From NCBI GenBank assembly GCA_963786945.1, contig CAWBAO010000004.1:310001-374000 (forward strand): 64,000 nucleotides of DNA, written 5' to 3'. Shown piece by piece: positions 27,103-35,635 of the stretch. The DNA comes from JADKCZ01 sp963786945 (lineage in GTDB: Bacteria; Myxococcota; Myxococcia; Myxococcales; Anaeromyxobacteraceae). A program made the position numbers and the translations under genes. Each line of letters starts with the position of its first letter. Within the stretch, counting starts at the first letter, position 1. The notes below the pieces were generated by a model, which was not told the DNA's origin, did not search any database, and saw nothing but the letters and a program-made list of their open reading frames with translations.

Positions 27103-30100
27103 TGGAGCAGGTCCTCGTCGTCGCCCTTCCTGGGGCGCGGGAGCGGGTCGTCGGAGGCCGGCGGCGGAGGGGGCTCCTTCGACTGGCCCTTGGCGCCGGG
27201 GCGGGGCGCCGCCCGGGCCGGGGCGGTCGACTTGAGCGGCGGGGCCGGCGCCACGCCGCTGCGGACCGGGGCCGTGCTGCGCCGGGTGGCGGGGGCCGGC
27301 GGCTCGAGGGCCGAGAGCAGCGGATAGCCCCGCGGACGCTCGACGTGGGGGACGGCGGCCAGCGGCGGCATGGCCTCCAGGGTGGGACCGAGCTCCGGCT
27401 TCTTCTGCATGGCGGCCTGCATCGACCGGGTGGCGCAGTCGCTCCGGACCCCGAGCTCGCGGGCCTTGGTGGCGGCCAGCTCGAAGCCGTCCTGGGCCTT
27501 GGTCTCCAGCGGCTCGGCCTGCTCGGCCAGCTGGGCCTTGTAGACCTCGACCAGCTCCTTGTCGTTCTTGATCTCCTTCGGCACCGGGGCCTCGAGGAGC
27601 ACGCGGCCGAAGTGCTTGTAGAGCAGGCCGATCCGCTCCAGCGAGCAGACCGCCGGCTCGGCCACGCCCAGCTTCACCACCGCGGTGTAGTCCTCCTCGA
27701 GCTTCTTGAGCCGCCCCGCCATCCGCTTCAGCTGGTACTCCACGTCGCGCTGGGGGACGTTGAGGTTGAGCTTCTGGTACTCGGCCCACGACGGCTCCAG
27801 CGACCGGAACATCCCCTCGGCGGCGATGGGCAGCCCCTGGTCCTTGACCTGGCCCCGGTTCCGCTTCCAGTACTCGAAGCCCTGCTCGTAGGCGGCTCGT
27901 GACCCGGCCGCGTTGCCCGACTTCTCCATCACCCGGGCGATGCGCTGCTGCGCCGCCAGCCACTCGTCCGGCGTCCTGGCGTAGCGCCGCTGGTAGGCCT
28001 CCAGCCTCGACAGCTCCTTCTGCGGCAGCCCCTGCCGCGCCGCCACGTCGGCCAGTGAGAGCGAGAGCCGCGCGGCGTCCTCGCCGTCCGGCCAGACCTC
28101 GAGGTAGGCGAGCGCGTCGGCCTCGGCCCGGGGCCAGTCGCGCAGGCCGGCCCGGAAGACCGCCGCGTTGATGATGGCGTCGAGCGCCTTCTTCTCCTCG
28201 TAGACCGGGGCCGCCGCCGGCGCAGCGGCCGGCGCGGCCGCCGCCTTGGCGCCCTTCCTGGCCGGGGGCGGAGGCGGCGCCTTGGCCGGGGCGCCGCCGC
28301 GGGTCCGCCGCCACTCGCGGAAGTAGCGCTCGTAGGCGTCGGCGGACCGCTGGAAGTCGGCGATGGACTCGTACCCGGACGCATTGTCGTAGAGGCACCG
28401 CGGCGCCAGGGGGTCGGCGGGGAAGCGCTGCAGCAGCTGCTCGCGCACCTCCATGGACTTGTCCACGCGGCTGGCGCGGGCGTAGTCGACCGAGGCGTTG
28501 TAGAGCGCGGTCGGGGCCAGCCGGGTGTTGGGCCAGTCGCGCACGAAGGCGAGGTAGCTCTCGGCGGCGGCCTCCCAGTCCCGGGCCTTCTCCTGCTCCT
28601 CGATGATCTTGAAGGCGCTCTGCTCGATCACCTTGGGCAGGTCGTCCTTGAGCTTGGGGTGGGCGGTCACCAGCGCCTGGTTGGCGAAGAAGCGCTTGGC
28701 CTGGGCGTTGAGCTTCCGCCAGTCACCCAGCTCGTTGTAGGCGTCCAGCACCAGGTTGGTGGCGTACTCCGCCTCCTCGGCCTGGGGGTGGTCGAGGGCC
28801 ACGCGGGTGAACTGGTCGATGGCGTCGGCGTAGTCGTAGTGGTCGTAGCTGAGCTTGGCGCTGCGGTAGGCCGCCTTGGAGGCCAGCTTCCCGTCGGGCC
28901 GCCAGCGGACGTAGCGCCGGTAGGCCTCGGCCAGCTTGAGCCGCTCCGGGGCCATGGCGATGCGCGTCTTGGGTCCTGGCGGTGGCGCCGCCAGCGGCGG
29001 CAGCGCCTTGGCCGCCTCCTCGTGGGCGAAGAGCGAGCCCTCCAGGGCGTCGTTGAACCACTTGCCGGCCTTGGCTCCGGTCTCGCCGCCGCGCGCCTGC
29101 CTGCTCCGGCCCTCCATGGCGGCCACGTCGAGCTGGACCACGCGGTCGTACTCGTCACCGGCCTCGGCGTACCGGCCGAGGGCATAGAGCAGCTCGCCGT
29201 GGTAGAAGCGCATCTCGTAGGCCGAGGGGCTCTCGCCGAAGACCTGCAGGTAGTCGGCGTAGACGCTGATGGCGAACCCGGCCACGGCCTGGTCGTCGGT
29301 CTTCTTCCACTCGTTGTGGTAGCGCAGGGCCAGGTAGCGCAGGGTGTTCTCCGCGGTGGAGCGGGCCTCGGCGGTGAGCTTGGCGTTGGCCGGGTCCTTG
29401 CCGCGCGGCGAGGCCTCGAAGTCCTCGATGACCTTCACGAAGACGTGGGCCTGCTGCACCGCCACGTCCTTCTTCCCCATCCGGCCGGCCATGGTGACGA
29501 TGCGCGACTGGAGCATGGGGGCGTCGGGCGCCACCGGGTCCTGCCGGATGAGCCGGTGGTAGACGAGGATGGCCTCGCGATCCTGCCCGTCGGTCCAGTA
29601 GAGGTCACCCAGGGTCCGGATCATGTCGCGGGACTGGGCCTCGCCCCCCACCCGCTTGAAGTCCTCGAAGGCCGCCTCGGGGCCGCCCACGTGCGGCCAG
29701 GTGCGCACGTAGTCCTTCCTGGCCTCCTTCACCAGGGCCAGCTTCCGGTCGGCCGGGATCGAGGAGGTGGGCAGCTCGCCGAAGTAGACCACGGCGCGGA
29801 AGAGGTCGAGCGCGGCCGGGAAGTTGCCCAGGTTGAACTGCACCCAGCCCTGCTTGTAGAGGGCGTACCCGTAGACCGAGCTCTCCTGGTAGCTGGCGGC
29901 CTTCTGGTAGGCCTCCAGCGCCTTCCTCAGGTTGCCGGTCCGGTCGGACTTGTTGGCCCGGTCGAAGTAGTACTCGCCGAAGGCCATCCAGGCGTCGGGG
30001 ACGTAGGGCGAGTCGGGGAAGTTCTTGATGAGGGCCCGGTAGGCCTTCATGGCGTCTTCGTCGGCCCGGTCTCGCTGCAGCAGGTTGCGGGCCAGGAAGA

Positions 30101-30665
30101 ACAGCACCTCGTCGAGCCGCTCGTACTTCGGGTACTTCTTGATGATGGCCCGGTAGAGCGCCACCGCCTGGCCCTGCAGCGCCTTGAACTGGCGGTCGTC
30201 CTCGGCCCGCTCCGCCTGGAGCCGGGGGATCCGCGGGTCGCCCTTGGGGAGCGCGATGATCTCGCCGTCCTTGCGGTTGGCCTCGAAGAAGAAGTACTGC
30301 GACTCCTCCCAGAGCAGCTCGGCCAGCCGGAAGTAGTAGCCGGGGAGATCCTTGTCGCCGTCGCCGGCCGAGAGCTTGATGAGCTTCTGCAGGCCCTGGA
30401 TCTCCTCCCGCCGCTTGGCGGAGAGCTTCACCTCGATGCCGGCGCGGAACTGCTCGAACGCCAGCTGGGGGCCGGCCGGCCCCTGGTCGGACTTCCTGGC
30501 GACCTCCAGCGTCCCCTCCAGCGCGGCGTCGGGGCCGACGCTCCGCTTCTGGCCGAGCGAGCCGCCCCCGGGGGCGGCGCGAGGATCGGCCGCGCGCACC
30601 CCGCCCGTGGGGAGGGCCAGGGCCAGCGCCAGGGCGCCGGTGAGGACGGCGGCAGGACGGTTCAC
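27099..30665 (-). CDS. gltD: GltD/AgmU large periplasmic TPR protein
   Basis: 1188 residues, GTG start at 30665 with GGAGGAG seven bases upstream. Signal peptide (about 1-25, ending GGVRA) and then TPR-like helical repeats over most of the length, for example YFRLAELLWEESQYFFFEANRKDG and DAWMAFGEYYFDRA. An Ala/Pro-rich interruption occurs near 790-830 and the C-terminal ~120 residues are low complexity (Pro, Arg, Lys, Asp). The order gltC-gltD-gltE and the large TPR architecture match AgmU/GltD, the periplasmic gliding protein that forms moving helical clusters in M. xanthus. It overlaps gltE by four bases and follows gltC by 24 bases. Confidence 0.85.
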   Translation of the reverse strand: MNRPAAVLTGALALALALPTGGVRAADPRAAPGGGSLGQKRSVGPDAALEGTLEVARKSDQGPAGPQLAFEQFRAGIEVKLSAKRREEIQGLQKLIKLSAGDGDKDLPGYYFRLAELLWEESQYFFFEANRKDGEIIALPKGDPRIPRLQAERAEDDRQFKALQGQAVALYRAIIKKYPKYERLDEVLFFLARNLLQRDRADEDAMKAYRALIKNFPDSPYVPDAWMAFGEYYFDRANKSDRTGNLRKALEAYQKAASYQESSVYGYALYKQGWVQFNLGNFPAALDLFRAVVYFGELPTSSIPADRKLALVKEARKDYVRTWPHVGGPEAAFEDFKRVGGEAQSRDMIRTLGDLYWTDGQDREAILVYHRLIRQDPVAPDAPMLQSRIVTMAGRMGKKDVAVQQAHVFVKVIEDFEASPRGKDPANAKLTAEARSTAENTLRYLALRYHNEWKKTDDQAVAGFAISVYADYLQVFGESPSAYEMRFYHGELLYALGRYAEAGDEYDRVVQLDVAAMEGRSRQARGGETGAKAGKWFNDALEGSLFAHEEAAKALPPLAAPPPGPKTRIAMAPERLKLAEAYRRYVRWRPDGKLASKAAYRSAKLSYDHYDYADAIDQFTRVALDHPQAEEAEYATNLVLDAYNELGDWRKLNAQAKRFFANQALVTAHPKLKDDLPKVIEQSAFKIIEEQEKARDWEAAAESYLAFVRDWPNTRLAPTALYNASVDYARASRVDKSMEVREQLLQRFPADPLAPRCLYDNASGYESIADFQRSADAYERYFREWRRTRGGAPAKAPPPPPARKGAKAAAAPAAAPAAAPVYEEKKALDAIINAAVFRAGLRDWPRAEADALAYLEVWPDGEDAARLSLSLADVAARQGLPQKELSRLEAYQRRYARTPDEWLAAQQRIARVMEKSGNAAGSRAAYEQGFEYWKRNRGQVKDQGLPIAAEGMFRSLEPSWAEYQKLNLNVPQRDVEYQLKRMAGRLKKLEEDYTAVVKLGVAEPAVCSLERIGLLYKHFGRVLLEAPVPKEIKNDKELVEVYKAQLAEQAEPLETKAQDGFELAATKARELGVRSDCATRSMQAAMQKKPELGPTLEAMPPLAAVPHVERPRGYPLLSALEPPAPATRRSTAPVRSGVAPAPPLKSTAPARAAPRPGAKGQSKEPPPPPASDDPLPRPRKGDDEDLLQ

Positions 30666-30689
30666 GATGCGGCTCCTCCCGGGGGCAGG

Positions 30690-32486
30690 TCAGCGGCCCG
30701 CCGACCGGGGCGGGCGATCCTTGCAGCCCTTGGTCAGCGTGTACGAGTAGGTCCCGAGCTCGTCGCGCCAGAACTCGCCCTCGTACGGCCAGTAGAGGTG
30801 CTCGTCGGACACGGCGTGGGTCCAGCGCAGGTCCTTCACCACCTCGACCTGGCTGCCGGCCGCCAGCGAGCCCTCCAGGGCTTCCCGCTCCTGGCGCGAG
30901 ACCTCGATGGAGATGCGCAGCGCCTGGGCCAGCATGGAGCGGAGCTGGTCGCGCTCGTACTCCAGCTTGGCGCGGGCGCGCTGGCCGGCCTCGGTGGTCA
31001 GCTGGGTCTTCTCCCTGGCCAGCCTGGTCTTGAGCGCGGCGGCCAGCGGCGAGGCCCGGAAGGCCTGGCTCCGGTCGCCGAGGCCGTGGTCCACCTCGGC
31101 GTCGACCTCGGCGGCGGCGTCGGCGAGCCGCTTGATGGAGGGGTCGGTGAAGGCCAGCCGCCGCACCCGCGGGCTGACCGCCTGCTCCAGGAAGACCGAG
31201 GGGGCCGCTGGCCGGGCGGACAGCGCCACCAGCTCGTCGTAGAGCGGCTCGTAGGAGGCGTTGAAGGTCTCCAGCACCCGGCGGGCCTCGGGGTAGCGGC
31301 AGTTCTCGTAGTAGATGATGGCCTTCAGCACCCAGGACTCGGGGAAGTACTCGTCCTTGAAGTAGGCCGACTGCAGCGTGAGCAGGTTGCCCAGCGCCTT
31401 CTCGTGCTCGCCGATCCGGTAGTGGGCGTACGACGCCTCCCAGAGCCCCTCCAGCCACTGGGTCCCGCCCCACGGCATCTTGCCGTAGTAGAAGATGGCG
31501 TAGCGGTTCTGCCGGTTCTGGTAGTGGAGCCGGGCCAGCTGCAGGAAGGCCAGCTCGCGCAGCTCGACGTCGCCGGCCCGCCCCTTCCGCGGGTTGGTGA
31601 GCCGGACCACCTCCTTGAACTTCTCGCTGGCCGACTGCTCGTCGCCGAGGGCGAAGCGGGCCAGCCCGTCGATGAACTGGGCGCGGCCGTAGATGTCGCC
31701 GTCGTCCTCGGCCCGCGCCGCCTTCGCGGTGGTGGCGCCGGCCTCCTGGCGCACCTGCCCGGCCAGCCGGCTGGCCTCCCGCCACGAGGTGCGGGCCTCC
31801 TCGGTCTTCCCCGCCTCGTCCAGGGCGTGGCCGCGCTCGAACTCGTACTTGGCGAGGAGGTAGTGGAACCGGTCCTGGTACTCGGGAGGAGCGCCGTCGC
31901 GGGCGTACCGGGCCACCCGCGGCAGCACCTCCTGCTCGCTGGACATGGAGCCGCTCACCTTGAACAGCCACTCCAGGGCGCTGTGGAAGTAGCGGGTCCG
32001 CGAGGGGCCGCGCTCCAGGATCTCGTCGAAGTAGCCGAGCGCCGAGTGGTTGAGGCCGGCCAGCGACAGCGTCCGGGCCAGCTGGTAGCGGGCCTCGTCG
32101 TGCCCGTCGGCGAGCCCCGGCTCGCGGAGGATGGCGTCGAAGGCCAGCGCGGCCTCGTCGTACTTCTTCTGGTCGGCCAGCGCGCGGGCGGCCTCCAGCC
32201 GGGCCTTGGCCTCGCCGCGGGCCGCCGCGGGCGGGGGCGGGGGCGGGAGCGGGACCGGGGCCTCGGTCCTCGCCGGCGGCGCCGCCTTCTTCGGCTCGGC
32301 GGGCTTGGTCTCGGCGGCCTTCGGCTCGGCCTTCTTGGGCTCGGCCTTCTTCGGCTCCGCCTTCTTCTTCGGCGCGGCCTTCTTGGCGTCGGTGGCCGGC
32401 GCGCCGAGGTCGAGGCCGAGCTGGGCCCGCGCCGGCGAGGCCAGGGCCAGGGCGAGCAGCACCGCGAGGGCGGCCAGTGGGCGCAT
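30690..32486 (-). CDS. gltC: GltC TPR protein, secreted
   Basis: 598 residues from ATG 32486, which overlaps the gltA stop (TGATG); the longer open frame upstream is antisense-like filler inside gltA. A signal peptide (about 1-22, ending ARA) precedes a Lys/Pro/Glu/Ala segment with three tandem PKKAE units (about 45-60). A Pro run follows, then TPR helices from about 95 (ARLEAARALADQKKYDEAAL; YQLARTLSLAGLNHSALGYF). The mid part has HYQNRQNRYAIFYYGKMPWGG. The C-terminal end is charged. By order after two barrels this corresponds to M. xanthus GltC, which associates with GltA and GltB at the outer membrane. No lipobox is present. Confidence 0.8.
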   Translation of the reverse strand: MRPLAALAVLLALALASPARAQLGLDLGAPATDAKKAAPKKKAEPKKAEPKKAEPKAAETKPAEPKKAAPPARTEAPVPLPPPPPPAAARGEAKARLEAARALADQKKYDEAALAFDAILREPGLADGHDEARYQLARTLSLAGLNHSALGYFDEILERGPSRTRYFHSALEWLFKVSGSMSSEQEVLPRVARYARDGAPPEYQDRFHYLLAKYEFERGHALDEAGKTEEARTSWREASRLAGQVRQEAGATTAKAARAEDDGDIYGRAQFIDGLARFALGDEQSASEKFKEVVRLTNPRKGRAGDVELRELAFLQLARLHYQNRQNRYAIFYYGKMPWGGTQWLEGLWEASYAHYRIGEHEKALGNLLTLQSAYFKDEYFPESWVLKAIIYYENCRYPEARRVLETFNASYEPLYDELVALSARPAAPSVFLEQAVSPRVRRLAFTDPSIKRLADAAAEVDAEVDHGLGDRSQAFRASPLAAALKTRLAREKTQLTTEAGQRARAKLEYERDQLRSMLAQALRISIEVSRQEREALEGSLAAGSQVEVVKDLRWTHAVSDEHLYWPYEGEFWRDELGTYSYTLTKGCKDRPPRSAGR

Positions 32487-33268
32487 CAGGTGCCTCCCCC
32501 CGGTGCCCGCGGGCTGCTCGGGAAGAAGAAGGAGAGGCCGAGCTCGAGGAAGAACTGGTTCTGCACGTCGGTGCGCGGCTGGTTGCCGGAGCCCTCGATC
32601 CAGTTGGGCACCTCCACCGCGTAGATGTAGTCCTTCACGTCGAGGCGGACGGCCAGGAAGCGGCTCAGGTAGAAGCGGAGGCCCAGCCCGACGTGGCCGC
32701 CGATGGTCCCGGTGGTGGCCGGCTTCCCGCCGGCCGCGGCCAGGGACTCGGCGGCGTCGCGCGACAGCACCTCGTCGTGCCAGATGTAGTCGGCCCCGGC
32801 CATGACGGCCAGATCGAAGTGGAGCACCTGCTCGGCGGCGAGGTTGAGCTTGCCGTAGACCGGCGCCCAGGCCACCTCGGCCCCGGCCATCATCCGGATC
32901 GCCCCCGGCACCTGCCAGAGCTGCTCCTGCGTCGCCGGGTGGCAGCCCTGGTTGGCCGGGCACACCACCGCCGACCCGGTGGCCGAGGTGCTGCCCATGG
33001 CGAAGGTCCCGCCCACCGAGAGGAACTCGGTGAAGTGGTACCCCACCTTGACGCCGCCGAAGTACTTCCTCAGGAAGGCGTCGTTGAAGGAGAGGTTGAA
33101 GGTGGGCGTCACCTCGAGCCGGCCCGCCTTGGTGTAGAGCTGCCCGGAGATGGGCTTGATCTTGCCCTCGAAGGCGTCGGCCTTGTTGCCGGCGCGGGCG
33201 GGCCCCGGCAGGAGCGCGGCGAGGAGGAGCGCCAGCCCGGCGGCGCGCGTGGTGGCGGCGGGGCTCAT
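32486..33268 (-). CDS. gltA: GltA outer-membrane beta-barrel gliding protein
   Basis: 260 residues. ATG 33268 overlaps the gltB stop by four bases. Signal peptide (about 1-27, ending GPARA, then GNKADAF). The mature protein is strand-rich with a repeated aromatic pattern (VTPTFNLSFNDAFLRKYFGGVKVGYHF), like the myxobacterial outer-membrane barrel family shared with GltB; an internal FNLSFNDAF motif parallels LALSVNDAF in GltB, so the two are paralogues. It ends FFLELGLSFFFPSSPRAPGGGT. Two cysteines (CPANQGC) may form a loop disulfide. GltA and GltB labels follow the M. xanthus order and could be exchanged. Confidence 0.78.
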   Translation of the reverse strand: MSPAATTRAAGLALLLAALLPGPARAGNKADAFEGKIKPISGQLYTKAGRLEVTPTFNLSFNDAFLRKYFGGVKVGYHFTEFLSVGGTFAMGSTSATGSAVVCPANQGCHPATQEQLWQVPGAIRMMAGAEVAWAPVYGKLNLAAEQVLHFDLAVMAGADYIWHDEVLSRDAAESLAAAGGKPATTGTIGGHVGLGLRFYLSRFLAVRLDVKDYIYAVEVPNWIEGSGNQPRTDVQNQFFLELGLSFFFPSSPRAPGGGT

Positions 33269-34107
33269 TGCGGGTACACGTACTCGAAGGTGGTGGGGAA
33301 GAAGAAGCTCACCCCCACGTTGGCGACGAAGACCGTCTGGATGGTGGCCGGCACCGAGACGATGGGCTGGTCCGGGTAGAAGGTGGCGAGCAAGCCGAAC
33401 TCGAAGGCCATCCACTCCTTGGGGTAGAAGCGGACGCCGCCGCCGAACTCGGCGGCCGGGTGCGGCCCCTCGTTGCGGGGCGCGTCGCTGGTGGCGCTCC
33501 AGACCGCGCCGAAGCCGGCCGAGAGGAAGAGGTCGAAGTGGACGATGGCGTCGCCGAGGAACGCGGCCTTGCCGTAGATGGGCGACCAGACGCCGTCCAT
33601 CATGGCCTGGGAGTAGATCTGCGAGGTGAGCAGCTGGCTCTGGAAGGCCAGCTTGCCGACCCGGGCGTTGTCGGTGCGCAGCGGCGTGTAGTAGGCGCCG
33701 CGCAGCGCCAGGGCGAAGCTGTCCTGGAAGCTGTAGGCCAGCCGCAGGCCGCCGCCGACCTTCTGGTAGAAGGCATCGTTCACCGAGAGGGCGAGGATGG
33801 GCGCGACCTCGAACCGCCCCTTCTTCAGGAAGCCCTTGCGCTGGACCGCCTTGACCCGGTCGCCCAGCGCCACGTCGCGCTCGCCGAAGAGCGTGTCGCC
33901 GGCCGGCGCCGCCGCGGGCGCGGCCTTCCCACCGGCCGGGGCAGGCGGCTGGCCGGGCTCGAGCGGCGCGGCCTCGGCCGGCTCGGCCTTCGGCTTCCGC
34001 TCCTCGGCCTTGGGCGGCGAGGAGAGATCGAGTCCCCGGAGCTCCTGCGCGCCGGCGGGCGCGCTGAAGGCCAGGACCAACCAGCCGATGATCAGCCCCT
34101 TGTGCAT
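33265..34107 (-). CDS. gltB: GltB outer-membrane beta-barrel gliding protein
   Basis: 280 residues. ATG 34107 is chosen because it begins a good signal peptide (HKGLIIGWLVLAFSAPAGAQ) and lies about 20 bases after a predicted promoter start; ATGs up to 34161 would overlap that promoter. A Pro/Ala/Lys linker (about 30-75) follows, then barrel strands (FEVAPILALSVNDAFYQKVGGGLRLAYSF to VANVGVSFFFPTTFEYVYP). The final aromatic-rich strand fits BAM recognition. It is the first gene of the glt operon and overlaps gltA by four bases. In M. xanthus GltA/GltB anchor the machinery at the outer membrane. Confidence 0.78.
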   Translation of the reverse strand: MHKGLIIGWLVLAFSAPAGAQELRGLDLSSPPKAEERKPKAEPAEAAPLEPGQPPAPAGGKAAPAAAPAGDTLFGERDVALGDRVKAVQRKGFLKKGRFEVAPILALSVNDAFYQKVGGGLRLAYSFQDSFALALRGAYYTPLRTDNARVGKLAFQSQLLTSQIYSQAMMDGVWSPIYGKAAFLGDAIVHFDLFLSAGFGAVWSATSDAPRNEGPHPAAEFGGGVRFYPKEWMAFEFGLLATFYPDQPIVSVPATIQTVFVANVGVSFFFPTTFEYVYPQ

Positions 34108-34132
34108 GTCTGCTCGCGGTCGAATGCTGGGC

Positions 34133-34161
34133 ATCGTAGCGAATGCATGGGGGGGCGGCAA
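34133..34161 (-). promoter_or_regulatory. Promoter of the glt operon
   Basis: On the minus strand TTGCCG (34161-34156) is followed by 17 bases and TACGAT (34138-34133). The predicted start near 34126 gives a 20-base leader to gltB ATG 34107. The spacer contains a run of seven C. All ten glt genes and the two genes after gltJ could be transcribed from here, since no gap in the run exceeds about 60 bases. Confidence 0.5.
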
Positions 34162-34211
34162 TCTCCGGACCGCGACTTCTCAGGTGCTCGAAATGCCTAC
34201 ATGCCCGTTCC

Positions 34212-34239
34212 TTGCTGGCCGGTCGCGCGCCGTGATAAC
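34212..34239 (+). promoter_or_regulatory. Possible promoter of gltK/cglC
   Basis: TTGCTG (34212-34217), 16 bases, then GATAAC (34234-34239) on the plus strand, back to back with the glt operon promoter in a 150-base intergenic region. The predicted start is only about 12 bases before ATG 34258 and no Shine-Dalgarno sequence is visible, so translation may be leader-poor. Confidence 0.35.
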
Positions 34240-34257
34240 GGTGGGCGCGGGTTCCCC

Positions 34258-34683
34258 ATGCGCTTCGCCACCACCGCCCTGGCCTTGACCCTCGCCAGCA
34301 CCCTGCTGGCGGGCTGCCAGTCGCCCGACGTGGGCCAGCGCTGCGAGCTGCTCTGGAACACCGCGCCCGGCGCTCCGCCGGCCCCGACCCCGGCCACCAT
34401 CGCCTCCGAGTACTTCGAGACCGGCAACGCCGCCTGCGACAACCTGGTGTGCATCGTCTCCCCGCAGGCTCCGGGCGCGCGCTACTACGACTGCGCCGGC
34501 ACGCAGTGCGGCTACTGCTCCAAGCCCTGCGTGTCGGACAAGGACTGCTTCCAGTCGGAGACCGGGCTGGTCTGCCGCCAGATCGTGCTCGATCCGGCCT
34601 TCATCGCCGGGCTCGACCCCGAGACGCGCGCCAGCTACCTGGCCGACATCCAGTTCTCGAGCTACTGCGCCGTCCCGCGATGA
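34258..34683 (+). CDS. gltK: GltK/CglC cysteine-rich gliding motility lipoprotein
   Basis: 141 residues. Lipoprotein signal with lipobox LLAGC (Cys near 20), then QSPDVGQRC. The mature domain is Cys-rich (CDNLVC, CAGTQCGYCSKPCVSDKDC, and a final SSYCAVPR), suggesting several disulfides in the periplasm or at the outer membrane. In M. xanthus the lipoprotein gene gltK (agmO, cglC) adjoins gltB-A-C; here it is at the same head of the cluster but divergent. The assignment rests on that neighbourhood and on the small Cys-rich lipoprotein type. Its stop overlaps the start of the DUF192 gene by four bases (ATGA), so the two form an operon. Confidence 0.72.
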   Translation: MRFATTALALTLASTLLAGCQSPDVGQRCELLWNTAPGAPPAPTPATIASEYFETGNAACDNLVCIVSPQAPGARYYDCAGTQCGYCSKPCVSDKDCFQSETGLVCRQIVLDPAFIAGLDPETRASYLADIQFSSYCAVPR

Positions 34684-35150
34684 CGCCTCGCCTCGCCAGC
34701 GCCGGCGCCGCCCTGCTGCTGGCGGCCGCCTGCGCTCCGCGTCCCGCCGCCGCGCCGGCGGCCACCCCGGCGCCGCGGGTGGTGGTGGTGACCGCGGCCG
34801 GCGCGCGGCTGCCGGTGACGGTCGAGCTGGCGAGGAGCGACGAGGAGCGGACCCGCGGGCTGATGTACCGGCGCGAGCTGGCGCCCGAGGCGGGGATGCT
34901 GTTCTTCTTCTCGGAGAGCGAGGAGCGCGCCTTCTGGATGAAGAACACGCTGATCCCGCTCGACATGCTCTTCATCGACGACGGCGGCCGGGTGGTCGGC
35001 CTGATCGAGCGGGCCGAGCCGCTCACCACCTCGCCGCGCGATCCCGGCGTCCCCTGCCGCTACGTGCTCGAGGTGAACGGCGGCTGGGCGGCGCGCCACG
35101 GCGTGCGGCCCGGGGACCGGGTCGAGTTCGAGAACGTCCCACGCTTCTAG
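34680..35150 (+). CDS. DUF192 family lipoprotein
   Basis: 156 residues. Signal with lipobox LAAAC (Cys near 18), a Pro/Ala spacer, then the compact DUF192 beta fold: VELARSDEERTRGLMYRREL, GMLFFFSESEERAFWMKNTLIPLDMLFID and the end GVRPGDRVEF. The FWMKNT motif is diagnostic. Function of the family is not established. It is translationally coupled to gltK/cglC, so it may be produced with the gliding lipoprotein, though DUF192 proteins occur widely outside motile bacteria. Confidence 0.88.
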   Translation: MTPRLASAGAALLLAAACAPRPAAAPAATPAPRVVVVTAAGARLPVTVELARSDEERTRGLMYRRELAPEAGMLFFFSESEERAFWMKNTLIPLDMLFIDDGGRVVGLIERAEPLTTSPRDPGVPCRYVLEVNGGWAARHGVRPGDRVEFENVPRF

Positions 35151-35178
35151 GGGCCCCGACCCAGGGAAGGTCGGGCCA

Positions 35179-35571
<393 letters not shown>

Positions 35572-35635
35572 GGACGCCGCATGTTAGCGCCTGGCCCCGG
35601 CGCCCGATAGGATCCGTCCGCCGCACCCGGCCCCC

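Noticed and set aside
32270..32360. Short tandem repeats as a CRISPR-like array
   Set aside because: The repeats encode the PKKAE units of GltC in frame; there are no spacers.
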